A stretch of 49,217 nucleotides of DNA from an uncultured Syntrophobacterales bacterium (GCA_903928915.1 CAIYSL010000073.1:1-49217), one strand, 5' to 3'; shown: positions 1 through 8,375, counted from the first letter of the stretch. Notes: generated by a model not told the origin, from the letters alone. Program-made: numbers and translations.

Positions 1-540
1 CCGGTAGACCGGGACCGACGCGATGCCGAGCCCGGCGAGCAGGCCGATCTCCGGGGGGGAGAGCCTTTTTCCGGCGGGGATGACCACCTCCCCGCAGGCT
101 ACGTCCTCAGCCCTGGCGAGGCAGTTTTCCCCGACGGTCACCGGCCGGCTGACCTCGATCGCCCCCTCCCCGGCAGGAGAGGTATACTCCACCATGACCA
201 CGGCGTCCGCGCCGGGCGGCAGGAACCCGCCCGTCGGGATCGCCGCCGCCTGGTTCCGGCCGACGCTGACCTCAGGGATCTGTCCCATGGCTACGGCGCC
301 GACCACTTCCAGAAACGCCGGGATCGAATCGGAGGCGCCGAAGGTGTCTGCGGCCCGCACGGCGAACCCGTCCATCGACGAGCGGGGCAGGGGAGGAAGG
401 TCCTCCGGCGAGGCGATATCGCTGCCACAGACCCTGGCGAGGGCCTCGGCGAGCGCCACGGTTTCGGTCGCGAGGCGGCTGAACCGGGAGAGCGCATCGA
501 ACACCTGCGCGGGTGTCACTACCTTCAAGAATTCTGACAC
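1..540 (-). CDS. moeA: Molybdopterin molybdenumtransferase MoeA (N-terminal part)
   Basis: Inserts molybdate (or tungstate) into adenylylated molybdopterin, the last common step of Mo/W cofactor synthesis, in the cytoplasm. Only the first 180 codons are present; the rest lies beyond the left edge. The chosen start is GTG at 540 (SEFLKVVTPAQVFDALSRF follows), with an AAGGGG ribosome site about 9 nt upstream. The family motif SSMDGFAVRA begins at residue 54 and PTGGFLPPGADAVV at residue 102. It is divergent from a molybdate/tungstate-type regulator and tupABC, which fits a metal uptake and cofactor block. Identification is firm; whether the enzyme prefers Mo or W cannot be seen. Confidence 0.93.
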   Translation of the reverse strand, partial: MSEFLKVVTPAQVFDALSRFSRLATETVALAEALARVCGSDIASPEDLPPLPRSSMDGFAVRAADTFGASDSIPAFLEVVGAVAMGQIPEVSVGRNQAAAIPTGGFLPPGADAVVMVEYTSPAGEGAIEVSRPVTVGENCLARAEDVACGEVVIPAGKRLSPPEIGLLAGLGIASVPVYR

Positions 541-1036
541 GGTACGTTCCCCTTCAAGGGGCGAGATGCCGGTGACGGTTACCCGCTGTCCGGGCCGGAC
601 GCTTCCGGAAGTCCGCCCTTGGGCAGCCCCCCGGCGGGAGCGGCGCCGATCCCCTCCATGACCGCGACTCCTATGACAAACACCGCATGCTGTCAAGCAA
701 ATGTTGGCCGGCCGCGGGGTATCGTACGCCCTGCCGTCCGCGGCGACCGGGAGCACATCCATACGTCCCGCCGCGGTGCGGGGAGCTTCCCATCCCCGGC
801 TGCCTGCGGTGCCGCCGTTGAGGGCCGGCAATCAACGGCACCGCGGCGTGGGGCGGGCGGGTCTCTAGTGCCGGGCATGGCTGTTCAGATCGCCCTCAAT
901 ATGTCATAATAAGTAATTATAAGTTAAAATGCGTTGCTTTTGACTTGAAATTTGCCTGTCCATCGCATATCATGCCGCCGTCTGCCGCGAGGGGGATGTC
1001 AGAGTCCATCGTATCGATATTCGGCAAGGAGGGGCC
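541..1036. promoter_or_regulatory. Divergent intergenic region between moeA and the tup regulator
   Basis: About 500 bases without a convincing gene. It holds a strong imperfect hairpin at 806-844 (13 paired bases, a 3-nt bulge and a 10-nt loop) and a sharply AT-rich patch at 903-930 in otherwise GC-rich DNA. The patch contains the inverted repeat ATAAT-N5-ATTAT (906-920) and the direct repeat ATAAGT at 909 and 919, spaced one helical turn. A TTGACT box at 940-945 could be the -35 of the regulator gene, but its -10 is weak. On the minus strand TTGACA (691-696) could serve moeA, also with a poor -10. The patch is a good operator candidate; this is inference. Confidence 0.4.
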
Positions 1037-1954
1037 ATGTCGGAAGAGCTGATGAACACCAAAGAAGTTGCCCGCTACCTGGACATCAACGAGAAGCAGG
1101 TGTACGCCCTGATCAAGTCCGGAAGGATGCCGTCGACGCGGGTCACGGGAAAATGGATCTTTCCGAAGCAGATGATCGATACCTGGATCGAGTCGAACGC
1201 GAAAACAGGGCTGGAGACGGCGCGGCAGAAGAGCAGCCGGATCGCCGGGGCGCTGCTCGCCTCGGGGAGTAACGATCCCGTCCTCGACATCCTCCAGACC
1301 TGCCTCCGGAAGGCGCATGATGATTTTTTTATCTTCTCAGCGAACACGGGCAGCATGGCGGGTCTGAACGCACTGGAGAAGGGGTACACCGACATCGCCT
1401 GGTCCCACCTGTTCGATCCCGAAACCGGCGAGTACAACATTCCCTATCTGGACAAGCGCGCGCCCCACGTCAAGGCCGTGGTCGTCAACCTCTTTTTCCG
1501 GGAGCTGGGTTTTCTCACGGCGCCGGGGAACCCCCGGAAAATCCGCGGGGTGGCGGACCTCGCCCAGGGCGGGATCCGCTTCCTGAACCGCCAGGCCGGC
1601 TCGGGGACGCGCCTCCTGCTCGACCATGAGTTGGATAAGAACGGGATCTCGCCCGACCAGATAGACGGATACGGCGATGAGGTGTTCACCCATATCGAGG
1701 TCGGTCTCGCGATCCTCTCCGGAGACGCCGATACGGGGATCGCCACTGCCGCCGTTTCGAGCATCCTCGGGCTCGATTTTGTCCCCCTCACCCGGGAGCG
1801 CTTCGACATGATCCTCGACCAGTCGGTCTTCTTTCAGAAGGGGGTGCAGGCCCTGATGGATGCGCTGACCGGTGAGGAGTTCCGCAAGCGGGTCAGGAAT
1901 CTGGGGAGTTACGATTTCCGGAGCGCCGGGAAGATCATGTATTCGGCGCAGTGA
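1037..1954 (+). CDS. Helix-turn-helix regulator with PBP-like ligand domain (probable molybdate/tungstate sensor)
   Basis: Probable transcription regulator. Residues 1-55 form an excisionase/MerR-like helix-turn-helix (NTKEVARYLDINEKQVYALI). Residues about 80-295 match the PBP_like (PF12727-type) periplasmic-binding-protein fold, with the hallmark RQAGSGTR at 185-192. There is no signal peptide, so the ligand domain is cytoplasmic. Start ATG 1037 follows a strong AAGGAGGGG site. In other bacteria this architecture sits beside molybdate and tungstate genes, and here it lies immediately before tupA and divergent from moeA. I infer that it senses oxyanion or cofactor and controls one or both units; the AT-rich patch at 903-930 is the likely binding site. 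Confidence 0.8.
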   Translation: MSEELMNTKEVARYLDINEKQVYALIKSGRMPSTRVTGKWIFPKQMIDTWIESNAKTGLETARQKSSRIAGALLASGSNDPVLDILQTCLRKAHDDFFIFSANTGSMAGLNALEKGYTDIAWSHLFDPETGEYNIPYLDKRAPHVKAVVVNLFFRELGFLTAPGNPRKIRGVADLAQGGIRFLNRQAGSGTRLLLDHELDKNGISPDQIDGYGDEVFTHIEVGLAILSGDADTGIATAAVSSILGLDFVPLTRERFDMILDQSVFFQKGVQALMDALTGEEFRKRVRNLGSYDFRSAGKIMYSAQ

Positions 1955-2023
1955 ATCGCGAAGTGGCTAGGCGGGTTCACCAGGGCGAGGCGCCGGGGTA
2001 CACAGCGGCATCCGGGACCGGAT

Positions 2024-2050
2024 CGAGCCGGGAGGGCACGTCCCGGCTCG
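2024..2050 (+). promoter_or_regulatory. 10-bp perfect stem-loop in the tupA leader
   Basis: CGAGCCGGGA pairs perfectly with TCCCGGCTCG across a 7-nt loop, about 30 nt before the tupA start. No T-run follows, so it is not a classical terminator. It may protect or separate the tupABC message from the regulator message, or bind a regulator. Confidence 0.45.
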
Positions 2051-2080
2051 TGATTTGACCCGAAAGGATAGGAGGGTGCG

Positions 2081-2944
2081 ATGAAGGGGTTTGCGAAAGA
2101 AGGGTTGCTGGCGGCGTTCCTTGCCGCGGCGATTGTATTGGCGACGGCAGCGCCCTCGTTGTCCGCGCCGGCACAGAAGAACATTATCCTGGCCACGACG
2201 ACCAGCACCCAGGACTCGGGGCTGCTCGACGTTCTGATCCCCGCGTTTGAGAAGAAGACGGGCTATTTCGTCAAGACGATCTCCGTCGGGTCGGGACAGG
2301 CGATGGCCATGGGACAGAAGGGCGAGGCGGATGTTCTTTTGGTCCATTCGCCCACCGCGGAAAAGAAGTTCATGGCCGAGGGGTTCGGCCTCGATCGCCT
2401 GCTGGTCATGCACAACGACTTCATCGTGCTCGGCGCTGCCGCGGATCCGGCGGCAATCAAGGCTGCCAAGACCACCCCCGAGGCCTTCAAGAAGATCGCC
2501 GCGGCCGGCGCCCTCTTCCTGTCCCGGGGAGACAACTCCGGGACCCACTCCAAGGAAAAGGGGATCTGGCAGGCAGCGGGCATCAGCCCTGCGGGCCAGA
2601 AGTGGTACCAGGAGACCGGTCTGGGGATGGGGCAGACCCTGAACGTTGCCAATGAGAAAAGCGGGTATACCCTTGCGGACCGGGGCACCTATCTGGCCTT
2701 GAAAAAGAACCTGAGCCTGAGTATCCTGAAGGAGGGCGATCCGATCCTCCTGAACATCTATCACGTGATCGGCGTCAACCCCGGCAAGTGGCCGAAGGTC
2801 AATGCCGAGGGGGCGAAGGCCTTCTCCGCCTTCATGGTCTCCGCCGAGGTTCAGGCGATCATCAAGACCTTCGGCCTGGACAAGTACGGTTCGCCGCTGT
2901 TCTTCCCCGATGCGGGCAAGAAAGAAGACGCCCTCGGCAAGTAG
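2081..2944 (+). CDS. tupA: Tungstate ABC transporter substrate-binding protein TupA
   Basis: Periplasmic oxyanion-binding component of the TupABC importer. A signal peptide covers about residues 1-29 (hydrophobic LLAAFLAAAIVLATAAPSLSA). The mature protein opens with ATTTSTQDSGLLD (38-50), the typical TupA phosphate-loop-like signature that separates this family from ModA. Length, 287 aa, is normal. Start ATG 2081 has GGAGGG upstream. tupB and tupC follow on the same strand, with about 100 bases between tupA and tupB. Family knowledge favours tungstate over molybdate; the sequence alone does not prove specificity. Confidence 0.9.
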   Translation: MKGFAKEGLLAAFLAAAIVLATAAPSLSAPAQKNIILATTTSTQDSGLLDVLIPAFEKKTGYFVKTISVGSGQAMAMGQKGEADVLLVHSPTAEKKFMAEGFGLDRLLVMHNDFIVLGAAADPAAIKAAKTTPEAFKKIAAAGALFLSRGDNSGTHSKEKGIWQAAGISPAGQKWYQETGLGMGQTLNVANEKSGYTLADRGTYLALKKNLSLSILKEGDPILLNIYHVIGVNPGKWPKVNAEGAKAFSAFMVSAEVQAIIKTFGLDKYGSPLFFPDAGKKEDALGK

Positions 2945-3048
2945 GAGATCGATATCCCGAAAACGCGATTCTCAGTAGAGGGAAGCGGGGGCGAGGGGAT
3001 TCCTTGCCCCCGCCGGCGTTCATCCCAACCGAAACGGGAGCGGCATGC

Positions 3049-3747
3049 ATGGATCTGATCATTGAGGGCGTCAAGCAGGCACTGTATCTCCTGTTCACGC
3101 TGGACCGGGAAGTCATCGGGATCACCCTCCTGTCGCTCCAGATTTCCGGGACAGCGACGCTGATCAGCCTGTTCATCGGGATCACCGCCGGCACGCTCGT
3201 TGCGCTGACCCGTTTCCCGGGCAGGCAGCTGGTCGTCAGCCTGATCAACACGGGCATGGGGCTTCCCCCCGTCGTGGTGGGCCTCTTCGTGACGATCTTC
3301 CTCTGGCGGAACGGGCCGTTCGGGTTCCTCGAGATCCTCTACACCCCGGCGGCGATCATCCTGGCCCAGGCCGTCATCGCCACCCCGATCGTGACCGGCA
3401 TCACCCTGGCGGCGATCCAGCACCTGCCGGCGAACCTGCGGCTCCAGATCCTCGCCCTGGGGGCGACGCGTGCCCAGATGATCTGGATCCTGGTGAAGGA
3501 GGCGCGCCTGCCGCTTCTGGCGGCGGTGATGGCCGGGTTCGGCGGCGTCATCTCCGAGGTCGGCGCTTCGATCATGGTGGGCGGAAACATCAAGGGCTAC
3601 TCCCGGGTGCTGACGACGGCTACGGTGATGGAGACGGGCCGCGGAAATTTCGACATTGCCATCGCCCTGTCGGTCATCCTGATGCTCCTGGCCTTTTGCA
3701 TCAACGCCATCCTGACCCAGATCCAGCAGCGGGAGCGGCCCCGATGA
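3049..3747 (+). CDS. tupB: Tungstate ABC transporter permease TupB
   Basis: Inner-membrane permease of the tungstate importer, 232 aa, with about five to six hydrophobic segments. The cytoplasmic EAA-type loop that docks on the ATPase is recognisable around residues 135-155 (LGATRAQMIWILVKEARLP). The frame is open far upstream, but ATG 3049 (MDLIIEGVKQ) is chosen. It has CGGGAG upstream, matches where TupB proteins begin, and avoids a long overlap with tupA. The stop overlaps the tupC start (ATGA), implying translational coupling. Confidence 0.9.
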   Translation: MDLIIEGVKQALYLLFTLDREVIGITLLSLQISGTATLISLFIGITAGTLVALTRFPGRQLVVSLINTGMGLPPVVVGLFVTIFLWRNGPFGFLEILYTPAAIILAQAVIATPIVTGITLAAIQHLPANLRLQILALGATRAQMIWILVKEARLPLLAAVMAGFGGVISEVGASIMVGGNIKGYSRVLTTATVMETGRGNFDIAIALSVILMLLAFCINAILTQIQQRERPR

Positions 3748-4859
3748 GCGCCACGATCCAACCGGAGATCCTGCTGAAGCTCGAAGACCTCCTCGTTCGC
3801 CGGGGGGGGGTGACGGTCCTGGATATTTCCCGCCTGGAGGTGTTTCAAGGGCAGGTGCTTTCCCTGATCGGGCCGAATGGCGCGGGAAAATCGACGCTCA
3901 TGCTGACCCTGGCGGGGCTGCTGAAGCCCAGCCGCGGCGCCATCTTCTTCCAGGGGGAGCGGATCGCCGATGGCGGGTTCGCCTACCGCCGTCACATCGC
4001 CATGGTGTTCCAGGAGCCGCTCCTGTTCGATGCGACCGTGTTCGAGAATGTCGCTACGGGCCTAAAGATTCGTGGCATGAGCCGGGGCGATATCGTCCGG
4101 GCGGTTCCCGGATACCTGGAGCGGTTCGGCATCGGCCACCTGGCAAAGCGATCGGCGAGGAAACTCTCGGGCGGTGAGGCGCAGCGGACGAGCCTCGCCC
4201 GGGCCTTCGTGACGAAACCGGAGATCGTTTTTCTCGACGAGCCCTTCTCGGCTCTTGACCCGCCCACCCGGGAAGCCCTGACGAACGACCTGGAGCGGAT
4301 CCTCCGGGAGACGCACACGACGGCCATCGCCTCCACTCATGACCAGACGGAGGCGCTCCGGCTGGCCGACCGGATCGCCGTCGTCATCGGCGGGAAGATC
4401 GCTCAGATCGGCCCGGTCGCCGAGGTGATGAACCGGCCGGCCGATGAATTCGTCGCCTCCTTCGTGGGGGTGGAGACGGTCCTGCCCGGGCGGGTCGTCC
4501 GGGTCTCCGCTGGCGCGTTCGCGGCGGCAGTCGCCGGGGGCAGGGAGGTCGAGGCAGTGGGGCAGGTGGAGCCCGGCGACGCCGTCCTCTGCTGCGTCCG
4601 GCCGGAGCAGGTGACCCTTTCCCCGAATCCCACGCCTCCCGGCAGCAGCGCCCGGAACGTTTTTGCGGGTACGATCCGCCAGATCACCCCGCTGGGGCTG
4701 TTCCAGCGGATACGGGTGGACTGCGGGTTCGAGCTGGTGGCCTATGTGACCCGCCAGTCCCTCGAAGAGCTGGGCCTCACCGAGGGGAAACCGGTCAGCG
4801 CCTCCTTCAAGGCGACAGCGGTCCATGTCATTCGCCGCAAGGAACCGCTGCCGCTGTGA
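3744..4859 (+). CDS. tupC: Tungstate ABC transporter ATP-binding protein TupC
   Basis: Cytoplasmic ATPase that powers TupB. Walker A GPNGAGKST is at 43-51, ABC signature LSGGEAQR at 141-148, Walker B IVFLDEPF at 161-168 and the switch His at 199. The tail after about residue 240 is a TOBE-like oxyanion-binding extension, which suggests trans-inhibition by intracellular oxyanion as in ModC (inference). The start ATG overlaps the tupB stop by 4 nt. At 371 aa it is longer than minimal TupC proteins because of the C-terminal domain. Confidence 0.9.
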   Translation: MSATIQPEILLKLEDLLVRRGGVTVLDISRLEVFQGQVLSLIGPNGAGKSTLMLTLAGLLKPSRGAIFFQGERIADGGFAYRRHIAMVFQEPLLFDATVFENVATGLKIRGMSRGDIVRAVPGYLERFGIGHLAKRSARKLSGGEAQRTSLARAFVTKPEIVFLDEPFSALDPPTREALTNDLERILRETHTTAIASTHDQTEALRLADRIAVVIGGKIAQIGPVAEVMNRPADEFVASFVGVETVLPGRVVRVSAGAFAAAVAGGREVEAVGQVEPGDAVLCCVRPEQVTLSPNPTPPGSSARNVFAGTIRQITPLGLFQRIRVDCGFELVAYVTRQSLEELGLTEGKPVSASFKATAVHVIRRKEPLPL

Positions 4860-4909
4860 ACCTTGGCCCGGACGCCCCCGGTAATGGCGCGGAGGACTCG
4901 CCGCAGCCC

Positions 4910-5119
4910 TTACTCCACGCCGATCATCACATTGGATGCCTTTATTATCGCGTAGACCTCCTTGCCGGGAGCCAGGCCGAGCCCTTCCGCTGATGACTTT
5001 GTGATGATCGATACGATCTCCGCCCCACCCGGCAGCTCGACGACGACTTCATCGTTGACGGCCCCGGTCTTCAGCGTCTTTACCTTACCCTTGAGTATGT
5101 TGCGCGCACTGATCTTCAT
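4910..5119 (-). CDS. mop: Molbindin (Mop/TOBE domain oxyanion-binding protein)
   Basis: A 69-aa stand-alone TOBE domain (MKISARNILKGKVKTLKTG...), the classic molbindin fold. Molbindins assemble into hexamers in the cytoplasm and store or buffer molybdate/tungstate. The family features are the ARN-GKV start, the middle segment VELPGGAEIVSIITKSSAEGLGL and the ending YAIIKASNVMIGV. It is convergent with tupC and has its own good promoter, so it may be expressed separately from the transporter. The functional link to the tup block is inference from position plus family. Confidence 0.88.
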   Translation of the reverse strand: MKISARNILKGKVKTLKTGAVNDEVVVELPGGAEIVSIITKSSAEGLGLAPGKEVYAIIKASNVMIGVE

Positions 5120-5146
5120 CGTATGCCCCCCGTTCGTATTTCGGTT

Positions 5147-5174
5147 AAGATATGCAGAACATTCGCCATGTCAA
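5147..5174 (-). promoter_or_regulatory. Sigma-70-type promoter of the molbindin gene
   Basis: On the minus strand TTGACA (5174-5169), a 16-bp spacer and TATCTT (5152-5147), about 28 nt before the mop ATG. The -35 is perfect and the -10 differs from consensus at two positions. Confidence 0.65.
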
Positions 5175-5290
5175 GAACGTGGACCAGCGGGTGAGTTGAG
5201 TCGGGAAGGTCGTCACGGGGGCATCGTTCCCGGCATTTCGGCGACCGCCGCGCACGGGAGCCGGTTCCCTCACCCCGGCCCGTCCGGGTC

Positions 5291-5317
5291 TTTACAAACG
5301 GGGACTGTTGGTATAAG
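5291..5317 (+). promoter_or_regulatory. Possible promoter of the XRE-cupin operon
   Basis: TTTACA (5291-5296) and TATAAG (5312-5317) are spaced 15 bp, slightly short, and lie about 70 nt before the ATG at 5388. Confidence 0.4.
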
Positions 5318-5387
5318 TAGGTACCCACTGCCTTTCGCTACACCCGAGCTCGCGGTTTCTTTCTTCCCGAAAACAAGGAGGTGCAGG

Positions 5388-5939
5388 ATGGCCCGCAAGA
5401 AAGGTGAGAAGACAACCCTCGGCCAGCGGATGAAGAGCGGCCGGGAGAAGATGGGAATGAGCGTCGCGGACCTCGCCCTGGAAACGGGATACCTGCCGGA
5501 ACTGCTGACCGAGGTGGAAGAAGACCGGGCGGTTCCCCCCGTGTCGCTCGTCCTGCAGGTAAGCCGGATCCTCAAACTGAACATGGATGAGCTGGAGACC
5601 GAGGAGGATGCGCAGGCGACCAAACGCAGGTCCCGGAGCCACAAGAAACGGGTCGATGCGTACGCCTACACCCCGCTGAGCAAACCGGGAGCGGACAAGC
5701 ACCTGCGGGGCTACCTGGTCGCAATCGATGGCCAGACCGTCCACAAGGGGGTGGAATACCACCATGAAGGGGAGGAGTTCGTCTTTGTCCTGAAGGGGGC
5801 CATCACGCTCCAGGTGGGTGCGAACGTCTCCACGCTGGCCAAGGGGGAGAGTCTCCATTTCAATTCCGCCCTCCACCATACCTTGAGCAACCCCCATCCC
5901 GAGGAGGCAAAACTGCTGGTCGTCGTCTACGTGCCCTGA
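5388..5939 (+). CDS. XRE-family transcription regulator with C-terminal cupin sensor
   Basis: A 183-aa protein with an XRE/Cro helix-turn-helix at about residues 10-68 (GQRMKSGREKMGMSVADLAL...) and a cupin_2 barrel at about 110-183 (HHEGEEFVFVLKGAITLQVG and the later FNSALHHTLSN). Such proteins bind DNA and sense a small ligand in the cupin. ATG 5388 has an AAGGAGGTG ribosome site; the same frame is open further upstream but without a good site. The acyl-CoA dehydrogenase starts 10 nt after its stop, so it probably regulates its own operon. The ligand is unknown. Confidence 0.85.
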   Translation: MARKKGEKTTLGQRMKSGREKMGMSVADLALETGYLPELLTEVEEDRAVPPVSLVLQVSRILKLNMDELETEEDAQATKRRSRSHKKRVDAYAYTPLSKPGADKHLRGYLVAIDGQTVHKGVEYHHEGEEFVFVLKGAITLQVGANVSTLAKGESLHFNSALHHTLSNPHPEEAKLLVVVYVP

Positions 5940-5949
5940 GGAGGACGCG

Positions 5950-7089
5950 ATGTCGTTTCAACTGACCTCGGAACAGGAGATGATCCGGCTGATGGCCCGA
6001 GACTTTGCCCGCCGGGAGCTGGAGCCCTTTGCCGGGCAGTGGGACCGGGAGAAACGGTTCCCCGCGGACGCGGTCGGGAAGATGGGGGGGCTCGGGCTGA
6101 TGGGGATGATGATTCCCGCGGAATACGGCGGCGCCGGGGCAGGGGCGGTCAGCTACTCGCTTGCCCTCCAGGAGATAGCCTACGCCTGCGCCTCCACGGC
6201 GGTGACCATGTCGGTAACCAACCTCTCCTCCGATCCGATTCTCCAGTTCGGGACCGGGGAGCAGAAATCCCGCTACCTGACGCCGCTCGCCCGGGGGGAG
6301 ATGCTCGGCGCCTTCGCCGTGACGGAACCGGAGGCGGGCTCCGATCCGGGCAGCATGACGACCCGCGCCGAGGAGCGCGGCGACCACTACCGGGTCAACG
6401 GCTCGAAGCTCTTCATCACCAATGGCTCCCGGGCCGACGTGGTCATCCTCATCACCCGGACCGGCTCGGACAAGGCCAACCGCGGCTTGTCCGCATTCCT
6501 GCTGACGCGGGAGACGCCGGGGTTCACCGTCGGCCGGAGCGAGGAGAAGATGGGGCTCTGCGCCTCCGATACGGTCGAACTGCTGTTCGACGACTGCCGG
6601 ATCCCCAGGGAGAACCTCCTGGGGAAGGAGGGCAGCGGGTTCAAGATCGCCATGGTCGCCCTCGACAGCGGCCGGATCGGGATCGCCTCCCAGTCGCTCG
6701 GGATCGCCCGGGCCTGCCTCGACGAGTCGATCGGGTATGCAAAGGCGCGCAGGCAGTTCGGCAGGAGCATCGCTTCCTTCCAGGCGATCCAGTGGATGAT
6801 CGCCGACACCGCTGCCGAGATCGAGGCGGCCGCCTGGCTCACCCTCGCCGCAGCCGACCGGAAGGACCAGGGGCTCCCCTTCACGAAGGAGGCGTCGATG
6901 GCGAAGCTCTTCGCCTCCGAGATGGCCAACCGCGCCGCCTACCGGGCCGTCCAGGTCCACGGCGGGTACGGATACATGAAGGAGTACAAGGTCGAGCGGC
7001 TGTACCGGGACGCCCGGGTGACCTCGATCTACGAAGGGACCTCCGAGGTCCAGCGGATCGTCATCGCCCGGGAGGTGATGCAGGAATGA
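5950..7089 (+). CDS. Acyl-CoA dehydrogenase
   Basis: A flavoenzyme that introduces a double bond into an acyl-CoA. The full-length 379-aa ACAD fold is present. The FAD/substrate motif FAVTEPEAGSDPGS starts near residue 124. The C-terminal hallmark YRAVQVHGGYGYMKEYKVER is followed by YEGTSE, whose Glu 362 sits at the usual catalytic-base position of short/branched-chain ACADs. ATG 5950 follows GAGGAGG. It lies between an XRE-cupin regulator and a GpsA-like dehydrogenase with almost no spacing. No electron-transfer flavoprotein gene is nearby. The acyl specificity cannot be read from the sequence. Confidence 0.92.
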   Translation: MSFQLTSEQEMIRLMARDFARRELEPFAGQWDREKRFPADAVGKMGGLGLMGMMIPAEYGGAGAGAVSYSLALQEIAYACASTAVTMSVTNLSSDPILQFGTGEQKSRYLTPLARGEMLGAFAVTEPEAGSDPGSMTTRAEERGDHYRVNGSKLFITNGSRADVVILITRTGSDKANRGLSAFLLTRETPGFTVGRSEEKMGLCASDTVELLFDDCRIPRENLLGKEGSGFKIAMVALDSGRIGIASQSLGIARACLDESIGYAKARRQFGRSIASFQAIQWMIADTAAEIEAAAWLTLAAADRKDQGLPFTKEASMAKLFASEMANRAAYRAVQVHGGYGYMKEYKVERLYRDARVTSIYEGTSEVQRIVIAREVMQE

Positions 7090-7092
7090 GCC

Positions 7093-8295
7093 ATGGTATT
7101 TAGCGCCCCCTTCGACACGAGCAGGATTGCCATCATCGGCCCGGGCAGGCTGGGGACGGCCTTCGCCTATAAATTCGGCCGGGACAACCGGCGGGTGATC
7201 ATGTACTACCATGACGTCGACGTGTGCAAGGCGATCAACCGGGAGCATCTGAACCCCCGCCATTTCACGGGGGACCTTGCCCGGCGGCTGGGCGGCATGG
7301 ACAAGGTCCCCCGCCTCTCGGCGAAGGTCTATGCGACCAATAACCTGGAGCGCGTCGTCGAGGACAACGACTTCATCCTCCTGTCCGTCACGATGGATCG
7401 GCTACCGGAGATCCTGAACCAGATAAAGCCGATCCTGGAGCGGAAGACCACCCGCACCTGTTTTCTGTCGGTGATCAAGGGGCTGACGGCCAGCGACATC
7501 AAGCGCACGCTCATCACCCCCTCGGGACTCATCCGCAGCGATTTCTTCTTCCAGAAGGACCTGTTCGACGTCGTCTCGATCGGCGGGCCCTTCTTCGATA
7601 TGGACATCGCCCTGGGCAATCCCGTCTGTCTCACCGTGGCCGGGAAGAGGTGGGTTTGCCGGATCGTCGGGAAGGAGCTGATCGGCACCAACCGGAAGGA
7701 ACTGACCTCCTTTTACCATTTCGACGCCGTGGGGACCGAGGTCTGCGGCGCCCTCAAGAATATCGCGGCCAACATCAAGGGGATCACCGACTGCCTCGAC
7801 CTCGGCGACTCCGTTCCGGGGACGATCTTCGCGCGCTCCGGCGTCGAGATACGCTCGCTCTCCCGTCTCCTCGGGGGAAGTTTCCAGGCGTTCCAGAGTC
7901 AGGCAGGGGTGGGGGACATGTACGTAACCCTTTCCTCGGACGCGAGCAAGAACCACCGGTACGGCCGTTTCTTCTACGAACTCTTCACCGGGAATTCGAT
8001 CGAGACCCACCTGAAGGTCCTCCAGCGGATCGACGGCAAACCGGAGGGGCCCAACACCATCATCAACGTCCACAAATTCCTGGAAAAACGAAACATGTAC
8101 AGTCCGCTGTTCCATTGCGCCTACAAGATCTTCAACGAGGACCGGAGCCGGGACGAGATCCGCGAGGAAATCCTGCGGGCGACCCAGTTCGACCGGCGGA
8201 CGAGGGAGTACATCGGCCCGGTTTCGCGTGTCCTGTACCGGTTGTTTCCAAACCTTTGGTACCGGCGTCACCGCGGTTGGCTGGCAAACCCGTGA
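7093..8295 (+). CDS. NAD(P)-dependent glycerol-3-phosphate dehydrogenase-like protein
   Basis: Starts 3 nt after the acyl-CoA dehydrogenase stop, so it is co-translated. The N-terminal Rossmann fold shows IAIIGPGRLGTAF (12-24). The middle and C-terminal part carries the substrate-domain features EVCGALKNIAANIKGI (with the conserved Lys) and GVGDMYVTLSS, as in GpsA. At 400 aa it is longer and quite divergent from housekeeping GpsA (about 330-340 aa), with an extended C-terminus (residues about 340-400). It may make glycerol-3-phosphate or act on another substrate; the operon with an acyl-CoA enzyme suggests lipid metabolism. Confidence 0.72.
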   Translation: MVFSAPFDTSRIAIIGPGRLGTAFAYKFGRDNRRVIMYYHDVDVCKAINREHLNPRHFTGDLARRLGGMDKVPRLSAKVYATNNLERVVEDNDFILLSVTMDRLPEILNQIKPILERKTTRTCFLSVIKGLTASDIKRTLITPSGLIRSDFFFQKDLFDVVSIGGPFFDMDIALGNPVCLTVAGKRWVCRIVGKELIGTNRKELTSFYHFDAVGTEVCGALKNIAANIKGITDCLDLGDSVPGTIFARSGVEIRSLSRLLGGSFQAFQSQAGVGDMYVTLSSDASKNHRYGRFFYELFTGNSIETHLKVLQRIDGKPEGPNTIINVHKFLEKRNMYSPLFHCAYKIFNEDRSRDEIREEILRATQFDRRTREYIGPVSRVLYRLFPNLWYRRHRGWLANP

Positions 8296-8346
8296 AGCAG
8301 CCGCGGCGCACCCACGCAGCGTGGCGCGGGGAGCTTCAATAATTCC

Positions 8347-8375
8347 TTGACAGCGGTTTTTCGCCTGTGTTACTC
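8347..8375 (+). promoter_or_regulatory. Promoter of the trpB2 leader
   Basis: Perfect TTGACA (8347-8352), 17-bp spacer, then a weaker TTACTC (8370-8375). It would start transcription near 8382, about 27 nt before the leader-peptide ATG. Confidence 0.5.

Noticed and set aside
579-659. A 26-codon minus-strand frame with an AGGAG just upstream of moeA
   Set aside because: Composition is only Gly/Pro/Ala-rich, and if the nearby TTGACA (691-696) is used the AGGAG would fall inside the -10, so it could not be a ribosome site.
5860-7263. A 467-codon minus-strand open frame opposite the acyl-CoA dehydrogenase
   Set aside because: Antisense shadow of a well-conserved gene, with biased composition and no recognisable domain.
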